Below are positions 16,775 to 23,483 of a DNA stretch of 34,717 nucleotides, piece after piece. Every line of letters starts with the position of its first letter. The stretch's first letter is position 1. A program made the position numbers and the translations under genes. Below the pieces are notes generated by a model. That model was not told where the DNA came from. It did no database searches and was given only the letters and a program-made list of their open reading frames with translations. Source of the DNA: DATKCN01 sp035513175 (GTDB lineage Bacteria > Chloroflexota > Chloroflexia > Thermomicrobiales > CFX8); the NCBI GenBank assembly GCA_035513175.1, contig DATKCN010000262.1:1-34717 (forward strand), read 5' to 3'.

Positions 16775-17824
16775 ATGATCGTCATCATGAAGCTGGGATA
16801 CACGCAGGAGGAGCTGGATCGTGTCGTCGCGCGGATCCATGAAGTGGGGCTCCGTACGCACCTGTCGGTTGGAGACAACACCGCCATCGTCGGCGTTGTC
16901 GGCGTGCCGATACCACCCGAGTTGCAATCCGATCTCGAAGTCGTCGGGGGCGTGGAGGAGGTGCTGCGGGTCACCAAGCGTTACAAGCTGCCGAGCCGCG
17001 AATACCATCCTGAGTCGACCTCATTCACGGTGCGGGGAGTGACGATCGGCGGTGATGACATTACGATCGTCGCCGGACCGTGCTCCGTGGAGTCAACCGA
17101 ACAGACGTTGGAGACGGCGCGAGCGGTGAAAGCCGCCGGAGCGACGATTCTGCGTGGCGGCGCGTTCAAGCCCCGCACGTCCCCGTACGAATTTCGTGGA
17201 CTGGGCGAGGAAGGGTTGAAGATCCTGGACGAGGCCCGCGCTGAGACAGGCATGCCGATCATCACCGAAGTGTTGACGACCGCCGATGTCGATCTGGTTG
17301 CTCGTTACACGGACATATTCCAGATCGGCGCACGCAACTGCCAGAACTTTCTGCTGCTGGAGGAGGTCGGCAAGACGGGCATCCCGGTCATGGTCAAGCG
17401 CGGACCAAGCGTCCAGATCGAGGAGTGGCTGATGGCTGCCGAGTACGTGATGGCGCAGGGCAACCCGAACGTCATCATGTGCGAGCGGGGCATTCGCACA
17501 TTCGAAACGTATACGCGCTTCACGTTCGACCTTAACGCCGTGCCGACGATCAAGAAGCTCAGCCACCTGCCGATCTTCGCCGATCCCAGTCACGCGACGG
17601 GCAAGTGGCACCTCGTGCCCGCGATGGCGCTCGCTTCGATTGCCGCGGGCGCCGACGGGTTGATGATCGAGGTCCATCCAAACCCCGACCACGCCCGGTC
17701 AGACGGAGCGCAGTCGTTGACGTTCGAGAACTTCGCGAAGCTGATTCCGCAGTTGCAGTCCGTGGCGAGGGCTGTTGGCCGGAACGTGCCGGTCGCAGAC
17801 GATGCCTTGATCCTGGCGGACTGA
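16775..17824 (+). CDS. aroF: 3-deoxy-7-phosphoheptulonate synthase (DAHP synthase, type I beta)
   Basis: 349 residues from ATG 16775 with AGGGAG about 7 bases upstream. Residues 1-70 are a ferredoxin-like regulatory domain (MKLGYTQEELDRVVARIHEVG), as in Thermotoga-type enzymes. The barrel has IVAGPCSVES, LRGGAFKPRTSPYEFRGLG, QIGARNCQNFLLL, MVKRGPS, ERGIRTFETYTRFTFDL and PIFADPSHATGKW; the metal-binding Cys, His, Glu and Asp lie in these motifs and in MIEVHPNPDHARSDGAQSL. It condenses PEP and erythrose-4-phosphate, the first step of the shikimate pathway. Feedback by an end product through the N-terminal domain is likely from the family. It is the last gene of the operon. Confidence 0.95.
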   Translation: MIVIMKLGYTQEELDRVVARIHEVGLRTHLSVGDNTAIVGVVGVPIPPELQSDLEVVGGVEEVLRVTKRYKLPSREYHPESTSFTVRGVTIGGDDITIVAGPCSVESTEQTLETARAVKAAGATILRGGAFKPRTSPYEFRGLGEEGLKILDEARAETGMPIITEVLTTADVDLVARYTDIFQIGARNCQNFLLLEEVGKTGIPVMVKRGPSVQIEEWLMAAEYVMAQGNPNVIMCERGIRTFETYTRFTFDLNAVPTIKKLSHLPIFADPSHATGKWHLVPAMALASIAAGADGLMIEVHPNPDHARSDGAQSLTFENFAKLIPQLQSVARAVGRNVPVADDALILAD

Positions 17825-17906
17825 CGCCAATGTGGCGCCATCGACCCCGGTTCGTTGGCGGCGCCCGGCGTGGCCGTGAACCGGTCAACCGAACATCGCG
17901 GACGGG

Positions 17907-17936
17907 AAAAACAAGAGCCGGCCAATTGGCCGGCTC
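17907..17936 (-). terminator. Strong intrinsic terminator of the small minus-strand unit
   Basis: A perfect hairpin with arms GAGCCGGCC (17915-17923) and GGCCGGCTC (17928-17936) around AATT. On the minus strand it is followed by TTGTTTTT (17914-17907), a good U-tract. On the plus strand only TGGTTTCT follows, so it would be a weaker end for the trp operon. Bases 17825-17906 hold no gene. Confidence 0.85.
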
Positions 17937-17972
17937 CGTGGTTTCTCGGGCAATCACCCCGAAGGGACCAGG

Positions 17973-18020
17973 CTAGCTGGCAACCTCCGAGGCGATGCCC
18001 GTAAGACCGTGACTACTCAT
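17973..18020 (-). CDS. Putative 15-residue small protein with near-perfect Shine-Dalgarno
   Basis: ATG 18020 opens a 15-codon frame, MSSHGLTGIASEVAS, ending in TAG at 17973-17975. The 12-mer AAGGAGGTGATG (18028-18039) matches the anti-Shine-Dalgarno complement AAGGAGGTGATC in 11 of 12 positions, with about 8 bases between its end and the ATG. A second overlapping ATG at 18030 would give only five residues and is too close to the Shine-Dalgarno. The frame lies between a strong promoter and a strong terminator, so the transcript of about 190 bases carries this ORF alone. I do not recognise the peptide. It may be a tiny protein, a leader peptide or the tail of a regulatory RNA. Confidence 0.5.
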   Translation of the reverse strand: MSSHGLTGIASEVAS

Positions 18021-18069
18021 GTCTTGGCATCACCTCCTTCGCCCTGCTCGGTTTTCCGGTACAGGCGGA

Positions 18070-18090
18070 CCCATGAAAGCCTTTCATGGG
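18070..18090 (-). promoter_or_regulatory. Perfect inverted repeat in the 5' leader (operator or RNA hairpin)
   Basis: CCCATGAAAG (18070-18079), one central base, CTTTCATGGG (18081-18090): a perfect 10-1-10 dyad located about +10 to +30 from the predicted start of the minus-strand unit. It could be a repressor operator or a transcript-stabilising hairpin. With only a one-base spacer a DNA operator is somewhat more natural. Confidence 0.6.
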
Positions 18091-18106
18091 ACGGGTCAAC
18101 GGGCAA

Positions 18107-18135
18107 AGTGTATCAGCCTGCAGGTCGGGTGTCAA
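18107..18135 (-). promoter_or_regulatory. Strong sigma-70 promoter, minus strand
   Basis: Minus strand TTGACA (18130-18135, perfect), a 17-base spacer, TACACT (18107-18112, 4/6). The predicted start is near 18100, upstream of the inverted repeat and the 15-codon ORF. Confidence 0.75.
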
Positions 18136-18159
18136 CGAACCATCGCCATGGAATTTTCG

Positions 18160-18173
18160 CGCGTACGTACGCG
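18160..18173. repeat. 14-base perfect palindrome
   Basis: CGCGTACGTACGCG between the stop of the LysM gene and the promoter of the small minus-strand unit. It could be the end hairpin of the LysM transcript (no U-tract follows) or an upstream operator of the promoter 25 bases away. Confidence 0.45.
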
Positions 18174-18179
18174 GTGTTG

Positions 18180-18584
18180 TTACTGGCGTGGCGGAATGCG
18201 CAGCTCCTGACCCGCCTGGATGTCGTTCGGGTTGGACAGTCCATTCAGCTCGATGATCGCGTGGATTTCCACGCCGAACCGCAGGGCAATCGCGTAGAGC
18301 GTGTCTCCGTCCTCGACGATGTAGCTCTCCGGATTCTCCGATCCGTCGCTCGTTCCCGGGCCCTCAGGGACCTGCACGGTTGCGCCGGCCGGAAATGGAG
18401 TGGGCGTTACGATGCGCATGACAGGGACCCCGGTCGGCGTCGCGTGCGTTACGGTCGTGGCCGCCACCGGCGGATCGTCCGGCGTCGCGTTGGTTCCGAG
18501 CGGGCTCGCGCACGCGACCAGCGTCAGCAGGCCGGCGGCAAGCGCGCACAGCGTTGCGGCAATCCTACGGAACCAGCGCGGCAT
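18180..18584 (-). CDS. LysM-domain lipoprotein
   Basis: 134 residues from ATG 18584, preceded by TGGAG; the longer frame upstream lies inside the amidase gene. A lipoprotein signal peptide MPRWFRRIAATLCALAAGLL ends in the lipobox LVAC, so the mature protein should start at that cysteine and be anchored outside the cytoplasmic membrane. A Pro/Thr/Ala-rich linker leads to a single C-terminal LysM domain (YIVEDGDTLYAIALRFGVEI, then ELNGLSNPNDIQAGQELRIP), which in this family binds peptidoglycan or other N-acetylglucosamine polymers. The start lies 20 bases inside the end of the upstream amidase gene, so the two are co-translated; the functional link is not obvious. Confidence 0.9.
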   Translation of the reverse strand: MPRWFRRIAATLCALAAGLLTLVACASPLGTNATPDDPPVAATTVTHATPTGVPVMRIVTPTPFPAGATVQVPEGPGTSDGSENPESYIVEDGDTLYAIALRFGVEIHAIIELNGLSNPNDIQAGQELRIPPRQ

Positions 18585-19401
18585 CGAGACTCCAGCGATA
18601 TGCCGACGGACGACGATTTTCAAGCGACGGCAGTTCCTGACGGATGCGTTCGATCTGCTGCAGGTCACACTCCCAAACGATGACGCCGGCGCCGTCCGGC
18701 GCTGTCGACAGCACCGTGCCCCATGGATCGACGATCATGGAGCGACCATAAGACAGCCAGCCGCTCGGATGCCTGCCGTGCGCGTTGGCAGCTACGACGA
18801 AGACCTGGTTCTCGATTGCCCTGGCCCGCAGCAAGACTTCCCAATGATCCCGGCCCGTATGCTGGTGGAACGCGGACGGCACCGCGATGATTTGCGCGCC
18901 GTCCAGGGCCAGCATGCGAAACAGCTCGGGGTAGCGCAGATCGTAGCAGATCGTCAGACCCAGCTTGACGCCATCCACGTCGACCAGCACGACGTCGTCC
19001 CCCGGCGCGATCGTCGCCGACTCGCGCGAAACGACCTCGTCGCCAATCGACACGTCGAACAGATGTATCTTGCGATACGCGCCGATGATGTCGCCGTCGG
19101 GATTGAGCACGACCGTCGTGTTGTACGCTCGTGGCTCACGGTCAACGCGCTCGTGAATCGACCCGCAGTGCAGATAGATGCCGAGGGATCGGGCGGTTTC
19201 AGCGAGGTGGCACGTCGTGTCTCCGGGGATCGTCTCGGCGCTGGCCAGCACTCCGTCCGCCGATCCCATGTATGACCAGGTCTCGGGCAGCACCACCAGC
19301 TCAGCGCCTGCCCGGGCTGCCCGCTCAATGAGCGCGATGGCGTCGGCGATGTTCCGTCGCTTGTCTGCCCCGCCGCACATCTGCGCCGCGGCGATGCGCA
19401 T
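18565..19401 (-). CDS. Carbon-nitrogen hydrolase, Nit1/Nit2 (omega-amidase) type
   Basis: 278 residues from ATG 19401, where GGGAG stands 5 bases upstream; ATG 19413 is also possible and adds MGDS. The nitrilase-superfamily triad is intact: Glu in VVLPETWSYMG, Lys in YRKIHLFDVSIG and Cys in LTICYDLRYPELFR. The KIHLFD and ICYDLRYPE motifs are those of Nit1/Nit2 amidases, which hydrolyse deaminated glutathione or alpha-keto acid omega-amides, so metabolite repair is the best guess; the substrate is not provable from sequence. It is a cytosolic enzyme. It is 136 bases downstream of DUF3006 on the same strand and overlaps the LysM lipoprotein. Confidence 0.92.
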   Translation of the reverse strand: MRIAAAQMCGGADKRRNIADAIALIERAARAGAELVVLPETWSYMGSADGVLASAETIPGDTTCHLAETARSLGIYLHCGSIHERVDREPRAYNTTVVLNPDGDIIGAYRKIHLFDVSIGDEVVSRESATIAPGDDVVLVDVDGVKLGLTICYDLRYPELFRMLALDGAQIIAVPSAFHQHTGRDHWEVLLRARAIENQVFVVAANAHGRHPSGWLSYGRSMIVDPWGTVLSTAPDGAGVIVWECDLQQIERIRQELPSLENRRPSAYRWSLDAALVP

Positions 19402-19537
19402 GCTGTCTCCCATGTCCCCTGTCCCTTCGACGCGCGCGATAGTGATGATATGGTGTGATGATACCCAATCGACCGGTGACTCGGGGCGCAATCTGTTGTC
19501 TGGGGTCCGACCCGTTGCAGGGTCGTGGCTCCGTCCG

Positions 19538-19765
19538 TCACCCGAACAGGCGCTTCTGGAGGTCCACGACGCGGCGTCGACGTTCCGCGGTCTCGTCCAC
19601 ATCGCGCTCGAGCGTCATCCGCACCACATCGCCTTCCCTCGTTCCGTCCGGAAGCAGCGCGAGCGGCAGGATGACACGCTCACCGGCGTCGGTAACCAGC
19701 GTCGCTACCAGGCCGCCGTCGGCCGTCTCGTCAATCGCGTCGACTGTCAGCAGAGTCACCGTCAT
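19538..19765 (-). CDS. DUF3006-like small protein
   Basis: 75 residues. It starts MTVTLLTVDAIDETADGG and contains a short beta-rich core followed by a charged helix (TAERRRRVVDLQKRLFG). The size, the opening VDAIDE pattern and the position match DUF3006 proteins, which are regularly encoded next to ComEC-like metallo-beta-lactamases. The function is unknown. Its ATG overlaps the stop of that neighbour (ATGA at 19762-19765), so the pair is translationally coupled. Confidence 0.8.
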   Translation of the reverse strand: MTVTLLTVDAIDETADGGLVATLVTDAGERVILPLALLPDGTREGDVVRMTLERDVDETAERRRRVVDLQKRLFG

Positions 19766-20745
19766 GGCGCGCCGCCAGGGCCGAGCACGGTGACCTGATA
19801 GCTCTCGCCGTCGCTGACAACCTCGATCGTGCCATCGAGATCGGTGCGATAGATGCGCACGGAGCGAAATCGCAGGCGCTGGACAACCTCGTCGTGAGGG
19901 TGCCCGTACTGGTTATCAAGCCCGACGGGAATGAGGCCGACGCTCGGCGACACGATGTCGAGGAACGGCGCGGTGCTCGATGTCCGGCTGCCGTGATGAG
20001 CGACAACCAGCACGTCGGAACGCAGATCCTCGTTCGTCTCCAGCTCGATGAGACGAGCCTCAGCGCGCGCGTCGACATCTCCGGTGATGAGCAAGCGAAT
20101 CGAGCCGTGAGTTACCTGCAGCACGATGCTGTTGGAGTTGGTGTCAGGCTGTCCACTGCTCAGTAGCATCGGATCAACGGGCCAGAGCACGTCGACGGTG
20201 ACGCCCACGCCCAGATCCAGCGCCTCGTCCCGCCGCGCGCGCATGCCGACGATGCCCCGATCGATCACCATCTCAAGCGTTTGGGCGTATGTCTGGTTGG
20301 TGGTTTCGATCACCGGATCGACCCAGGCGCCGACCGGGATGTTTTCCAGGAACGCCGGCATGCCTCCGACATGGTCCTCGTCTGGATGGGTGAGGACGAG
20401 GTAATCGATCCGCTCGACGCCGCGCGCGCGCAAATACGGAATAACCTGCTGCTCGACGCGTTGCCCGGACCTGCCGGCGTCGACGACCATCGATCGGCCG
20501 TCGGGGCTGATGACGACGACACACATGCCCTGACCAACATCGATCAAGGCGAATGTAAGGACGCTGCCCGGCTGGGTTACAACGGTGCCTCGCTGGTCCG
20601 GAGGTACTGTCGGCTGGCGGGGGAGAACGTCGAACGGAGCAAGCGTCAGAACGATGAGGACGCATAGCACGAGCGCGACGGCGGCTCCGATTCCTGCCAG
20701 GAAGAAGCACGACCGGGCGGCGGACGCATTGTCGCGGCTCTCCAA
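19762..20745 (-). CDS. Membrane-anchored ComEC-like metallo-beta-lactamase-fold hydrolase
   Basis: Predicted as 327 residues from TTG 20745, because the frame's only ATG (20853) would overlap the upstream phosphatidyltransferase by 100 bases; the start is uncertain. A transmembrane segment (FFLAGIGAAVALVLCVLIVL) near the N-terminus anchors an extracytoplasmic MBL domain: FALIDVGQGMCVVVI, the metal motif LTHPDEDHVGGMP, NSIVLQVTHGSIRLLITGD and VLVVAHHGSRTSS. These motifs match the C-terminal domain of the competence channel ComEC, but the ComEC membrane channel domain is absent. Such stand-alone proteins are probably phosphodiesterases or nucleases at the cell surface. It is followed by DUF3006. 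Confidence 0.88.
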   Translation of the reverse strand: MESRDNASAARSCFFLAGIGAAVALVLCVLIVLTLAPFDVLPRQPTVPPDQRGTVVTQPGSVLTFALIDVGQGMCVVVISPDGRSMVVDAGRSGQRVEQQVIPYLRARGVERIDYLVLTHPDEDHVGGMPAFLENIPVGAWVDPVIETTNQTYAQTLEMVIDRGIVGMRARRDEALDLGVGVTVDVLWPVDPMLLSSGQPDTNSNSIVLQVTHGSIRLLITGDVDARAEARLIELETNEDLRSDVLVVAHHGSRTSSTAPFLDIVSPSVGLIPVGLDNQYGHPHDEVVQRLRFRSVRIYRTDLDGTIEVVSDGESYQVTVLGPGGAP

Positions 20746-20753
20746 CGGGACGC

Positions 20754-21350
20754 CTACCGCTCGCCGCCTGGTTGCCGCGTCACGCGCCAGACATGCAGGA
20801 TGCGGTGCAGCGCGGTAAGTTGCGTCGCGATCGCCAACACCCAGAGTCCCCACACCGGTTGGGAGACGATCAGCGCAATCGCCAGAATGATGACTCTCTC
20901 GAGGCGTTGCGCGAATCCGATGTCACCCCGTATGCCGATGGCCTCCGCTCTGGAACGTGAATACGAGATCATCAGTGAGCCGACGATCGTGACATAGGTC
21001 AACACGATCGGCACCGTGCCGGCATCGGTGCGCGTCAGATACACGAGCAGGCCGCCGAAGACGACCGCTTCCGAATACCTGTCGAGCGTGCTGTCGAGGA
21101 ACCCGCCGAAGTCGCTGGTCTGACCGGTGACCCGCGCGACGGCGCCGTCGAGCGCGTCGAAGCCGCCGGCCAGCAGGACGAGCACGCCTCCCAGCACAAG
21201 ATTGCCCGTCGCGATCACGGCCGCGACCCCAACGTTGAGCCCCAGGCCGATGATCGTGATCGCGTTGGGCGTCAGGTGAGTTCTGGCGACGATCCTGCCG
21301 AGGGGACTGAGCCGTACTCTGACGCGTTCCGCGAAGCGCGTGCTAACCAT
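20754..21350 (-). CDS. CDP-alcohol phosphatidyltransferase, probable phosphatidylinositol(-phosphate) synthase type
   Basis: 198 residues with several transmembrane helices. The family signature DG-x2-AR-x8-G-x3-D-x3-D is complete in ALDGAVARVTGQTSDFGG followed by FLDSTLDRYSE. The reaction joins CDP-diacylglycerol to an alcohol with release of CMP. The N-terminus with LTPNAITIIGLGLNVGVAA fits the actinobacterial inositol-phosphate-using members. The alcohol is not determined by the motif; the adjacent PimA-like glycosyltransferase, 12 bases upstream, argues for an inositol lipid. Glycerol phosphate (PgsA) remains an alternative. Confidence 0.85.
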   Translation of the reverse strand: MVSTRFAERVRVRLSPLGRIVARTHLTPNAITIIGLGLNVGVAAVIATGNLVLGGVLVLLAGGFDALDGAVARVTGQTSDFGGFLDSTLDRYSEAVVFGGLLVYLTRTDAGTVPIVLTYVTIVGSLMISYSRSRAEAIGIRGDIGFAQRLERVIILAIALIVSQPVWGLWVLAIATQLTALHRILHVWRVTRQPGGER

Positions 21351-21362
21351 GCATCGCCGCCA

Positions 21363-22529
21363 CTATCGCCGCTCCGCGAGCGCCGCCGGCCACTCTCGCT
21401 GGGCCGGTCCGGCGGCCGCGTTCGAAATCGCTCGCTCGTAGACCACGAGGACCTGCTCGGCCACGCGCTGCCAGGAGAATTGCCTGACGTGCTCCAGCCC
21501 GCTGGCGCGCAGGCGCGCGCGCAGGTCGCGATCCGCGAGCACGCGCACGAGCCCGATCGCCAGCGCCTGCTCATCCTTCGGTTCCACCAGCACACCGTCG
21601 AGGCCGTTACGGATGACCCCACTGTAGCCTGGGATCGCCGTGGCGACTACGGGAGCGCCGCTGGCCATGGCCTCCAGCAGAACGAGGCCGAACGACTCGC
21701 CACCGGTGGATGGCGCGCAGAACACGTCGGCGGACGCGTAGTAACGCGGCAGCATGTCCTCGGGCACGAACCCGGCGAACTCTGCGTCGTCGATGCCCTG
21801 CTGGCGCAGGTAGCGCTGATACGGGGTCGGGTCGCCGCGGCCGACGACGATCAGCCGGGCGTCAGGGTATTGCCCGCGAACGAGCGGCATGGCGCGGGCT
21901 AGAAAGCGGAAACCTTTGCGCGACTCATCGAAGCGTCCGACGAAGAGGATGTTCTTTCGTTCGTCACGGTATTGCGGCAAGGGAGCCGTGTCAGGATCGT
22001 ACCGCTCCAATGCGATCCCGTTCGGAACGACGTCGAAACGCGCGGGGAAGTACGTGTCGACCAGTTCACGCGCGGTTTCCGAGACGGCAATGCGCGCGTC
22101 GAGCTTGTCGAAGAAGATGTCGAGGATGGCCTTGATGTACATGTATTTCAAATCGCTCGTCCGCGCGGCGTGGAACGTGCCAATGTTCACCGTTCGTGAG
22201 TGCAACAGGACGAGGAGGTTCAGCATCGGCGCCAGCGGCTCGTGCAGGTGGATCACATCAAACTGCTCGTCGTTGAGAAACTGCTTGACCTTGCCGCCGA
22301 TAAACGGGGAGAGGGTAATGCGAGCCATCGAGCCGTTGGCCGGGACTGGCACCGACGCCCCGAGACGATAGATGTGACCGTCATCGACTTCTCCGACATT
22401 CGGCGACGCCGCGGCCAGAATACGGGTCTGATGTCCCAGGGCCACGAACTGCCGGTCAAGCTGGCGGATGTGCTCGTTGACACCTCCGGCGTGACCGAAG
22501 TCGAACGGCGACACGAGCAGAATCTTCAT
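21363..22529 (-). CDS. Glycosyltransferase family 4, PimA-like
   Basis: 388 residues from ATG 22529; a TTG directly upstream is in frame. The N-terminal Rossmann domain has KILLVSPFDFGHAGGVNEHI and DVIHLHEPLAPML; the C-terminal GT4 domain has NILFVGRFDESRKGFRFLARA and the E-x7-E donor-binding motif in GGESFGLVLLEAMASG. The HLHEPLAP, GTFHA and VPNGIALERY segments are close to mycobacterial PimA, which transfers mannose from GDP-mannose to phosphatidyl-myo-inositol on the inner membrane face. In mycobacteria pimA lies close to the phosphatidylinositol synthase gene pgsA1, the same linkage as here. A different hexose or lipid acceptor is possible. Confidence 0.87.
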   Translation of the reverse strand: MKILLVSPFDFGHAGGVNEHIRQLDRQFVALGHQTRILAAASPNVGEVDDGHIYRLGASVPVPANGSMARITLSPFIGGKVKQFLNDEQFDVIHLHEPLAPMLNLLVLLHSRTVNIGTFHAARTSDLKYMYIKAILDIFFDKLDARIAVSETARELVDTYFPARFDVVPNGIALERYDPDTAPLPQYRDERKNILFVGRFDESRKGFRFLARAMPLVRGQYPDARLIVVGRGDPTPYQRYLRQQGIDDAEFAGFVPEDMLPRYYASADVFCAPSTGGESFGLVLLEAMASGAPVVATAIPGYSGVIRNGLDGVLVEPKDEQALAIGLVRVLADRDLRARLRASGLEHVRQFSWQRVAEQVLVVYERAISNAAAGPAQREWPAALAERR

Positions 22530-22548
22530 CAATCGCTCTCGGCGAACA

Positions 22549-23355
22549 CTAGAGCAGTCCCTTGCTCATACCGCCGTCAACCTGGATCGTCGTTCCGGTC
22601 ACGTAGCTGGCGGCAGGAGACGCGAGAAAGGCAATGACGCTTGCCAGCTCGTGTGGCTCGCCGAGCCGCCCGAGCGGGATGCCAGTCCAATCGCGGTTGA
22701 GCGCTTCATCGACATCGATGCCTTCAGCCTGAGCCCGTCGCCGGGCAAGCTCCAGCACGCGGTCGGTGCGGGTCGGGCCAGGCGCCACGTTGTTCACCCG
22801 GATATTGTGTGCGCCCAGCTCATTCGCCATTGTCTTGGCCAGACCGATGACTCCCGCGCGCGCCGTGTTGGACAGGATCAGGCGATCGAGAGGCTGCTTC
22901 ACCGAAATCGAGGTTATGTTGACGATCGAGCCGCCGCCGCCCGCGATCATGTGGGGCACGACGGCTTTGGCGAGTCTCAGCGCGCTCATGAGATTGAGAT
23001 CAATCGCGCTCGAAAAGTCGGCGTCGGAAAACGACTCAAATGTGCCGGGAGGCGGGCCGCCGGCGTTCGTCACGAGAATGTCGACGCGTCCGTGGCGCGC
23101 CACCGCAGCGCCGACGAGGCTCTCGATGTCGTTCGGCCTCGTGACATCAGCGACGACGCCATGGGCGCCGCCACCGTTTTCCGCCGCGACGGCTTCTCGG
23201 CGAACCTGATCGGCGGCGGACTCAATGGCCTCGGCCGACCGCGAGCACATCACGACTGTCGTGCCCTCACGGGCCAGCGCGATTGCTGTTGCCAGGCCGA
23301 GCCCTCTGCTCGCGGCGGCGACGATGGCTACCTTGCCAACAAGTCCGAGATCCAC
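22549..23355 (-). CDS. SDR-family oxidoreductase with non-canonical active site
   Basis: 268 residues from GTG 23355. The Rossmann nucleotide loop AAASRGLGLATAIALAREG, the NAG motif (LVTNAGGPPPG) and the active-site Ser region (IVNITSISVKQPL) are there. The Y-x3-K catalytic pair is not: the aligned segment reads LSNTARAGVIGLAKT, so Tyr appears as Ser and Lys as Arg. The C-terminus (IAFLASPAASYVTGTTIQVD) is typical of FabG-like proteins. Many such SDRs, with LSN-x2-R in this place, exist and are loosely labelled 3-oxoacyl-ACP reductases; their chemistry is unclear. The gene heads a minus-strand run into the PimA-like gene, with a 19-base gap. Confidence 0.87.
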   Translation of the reverse strand: MDLGLVGKVAIVAAASRGLGLATAIALAREGTTVVMCSRSAEAIESAADQVRREAVAAENGGGAHGVVADVTRPNDIESLVGAAVARHGRVDILVTNAGGPPPGTFESFSDADFSSAIDLNLMSALRLAKAVVPHMIAGGGGSIVNITSISVKQPLDRLILSNTARAGVIGLAKTMANELGAHNIRVNNVAPGPTRTDRVLELARRRAQAEGIDVDEALNRDWTGIPLGRLGEPHELASVIAFLASPAASYVTGTTIQVDGGMSKGLL

Positions 23356-23410
23356 GTTCGAGCTTTCCGCTCTGGCGCCGCAACGGCCCCTGCAACGTGC
23401 CTAGAATGGC

Positions 23411-23419
23411 ATTGTAGCA
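23411..23419 (-). promoter_or_regulatory. Extended -10 promoter of the SDR-glycosyltransferase run
   Basis: Minus strand TGCTACAAT: a TG dinucleotide one base before TACAAT (5/6 -10). No convincing -35 is visible 17 bases upstream, as is allowed for extended -10 promoters. The start would be near 23404, 50 bases before the GTG. Confidence 0.5.
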
Positions 23420-23483
23420 CCGGGTGATGCAGTGACCTGATGGCGCCGCCGGTCGGCGAGACCCTTCGCGGTGGCGCCCCGCG

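Noticed and set aside
16264..16977. 237-codon minus-strand frame
   Set aside because: It is antisense to aroH and the start of the DAHP synthase gene, both of which have clear family motifs.
17915..17936. Terminator of the trp operon on the plus strand
   Set aside because: The hairpin is perfect, but the U-tract is on the minus-strand side; on the plus strand only TGGTTTCT follows, so I assign it to the minus-strand unit.
20746..20853. ATG start at 20853 for the ComEC-like hydrolase
   Set aside because: It would overlap the phosphatidyltransferase gene by 100 bases; a TTG just after that gene fits the tight operon spacing better, though it is not proven.
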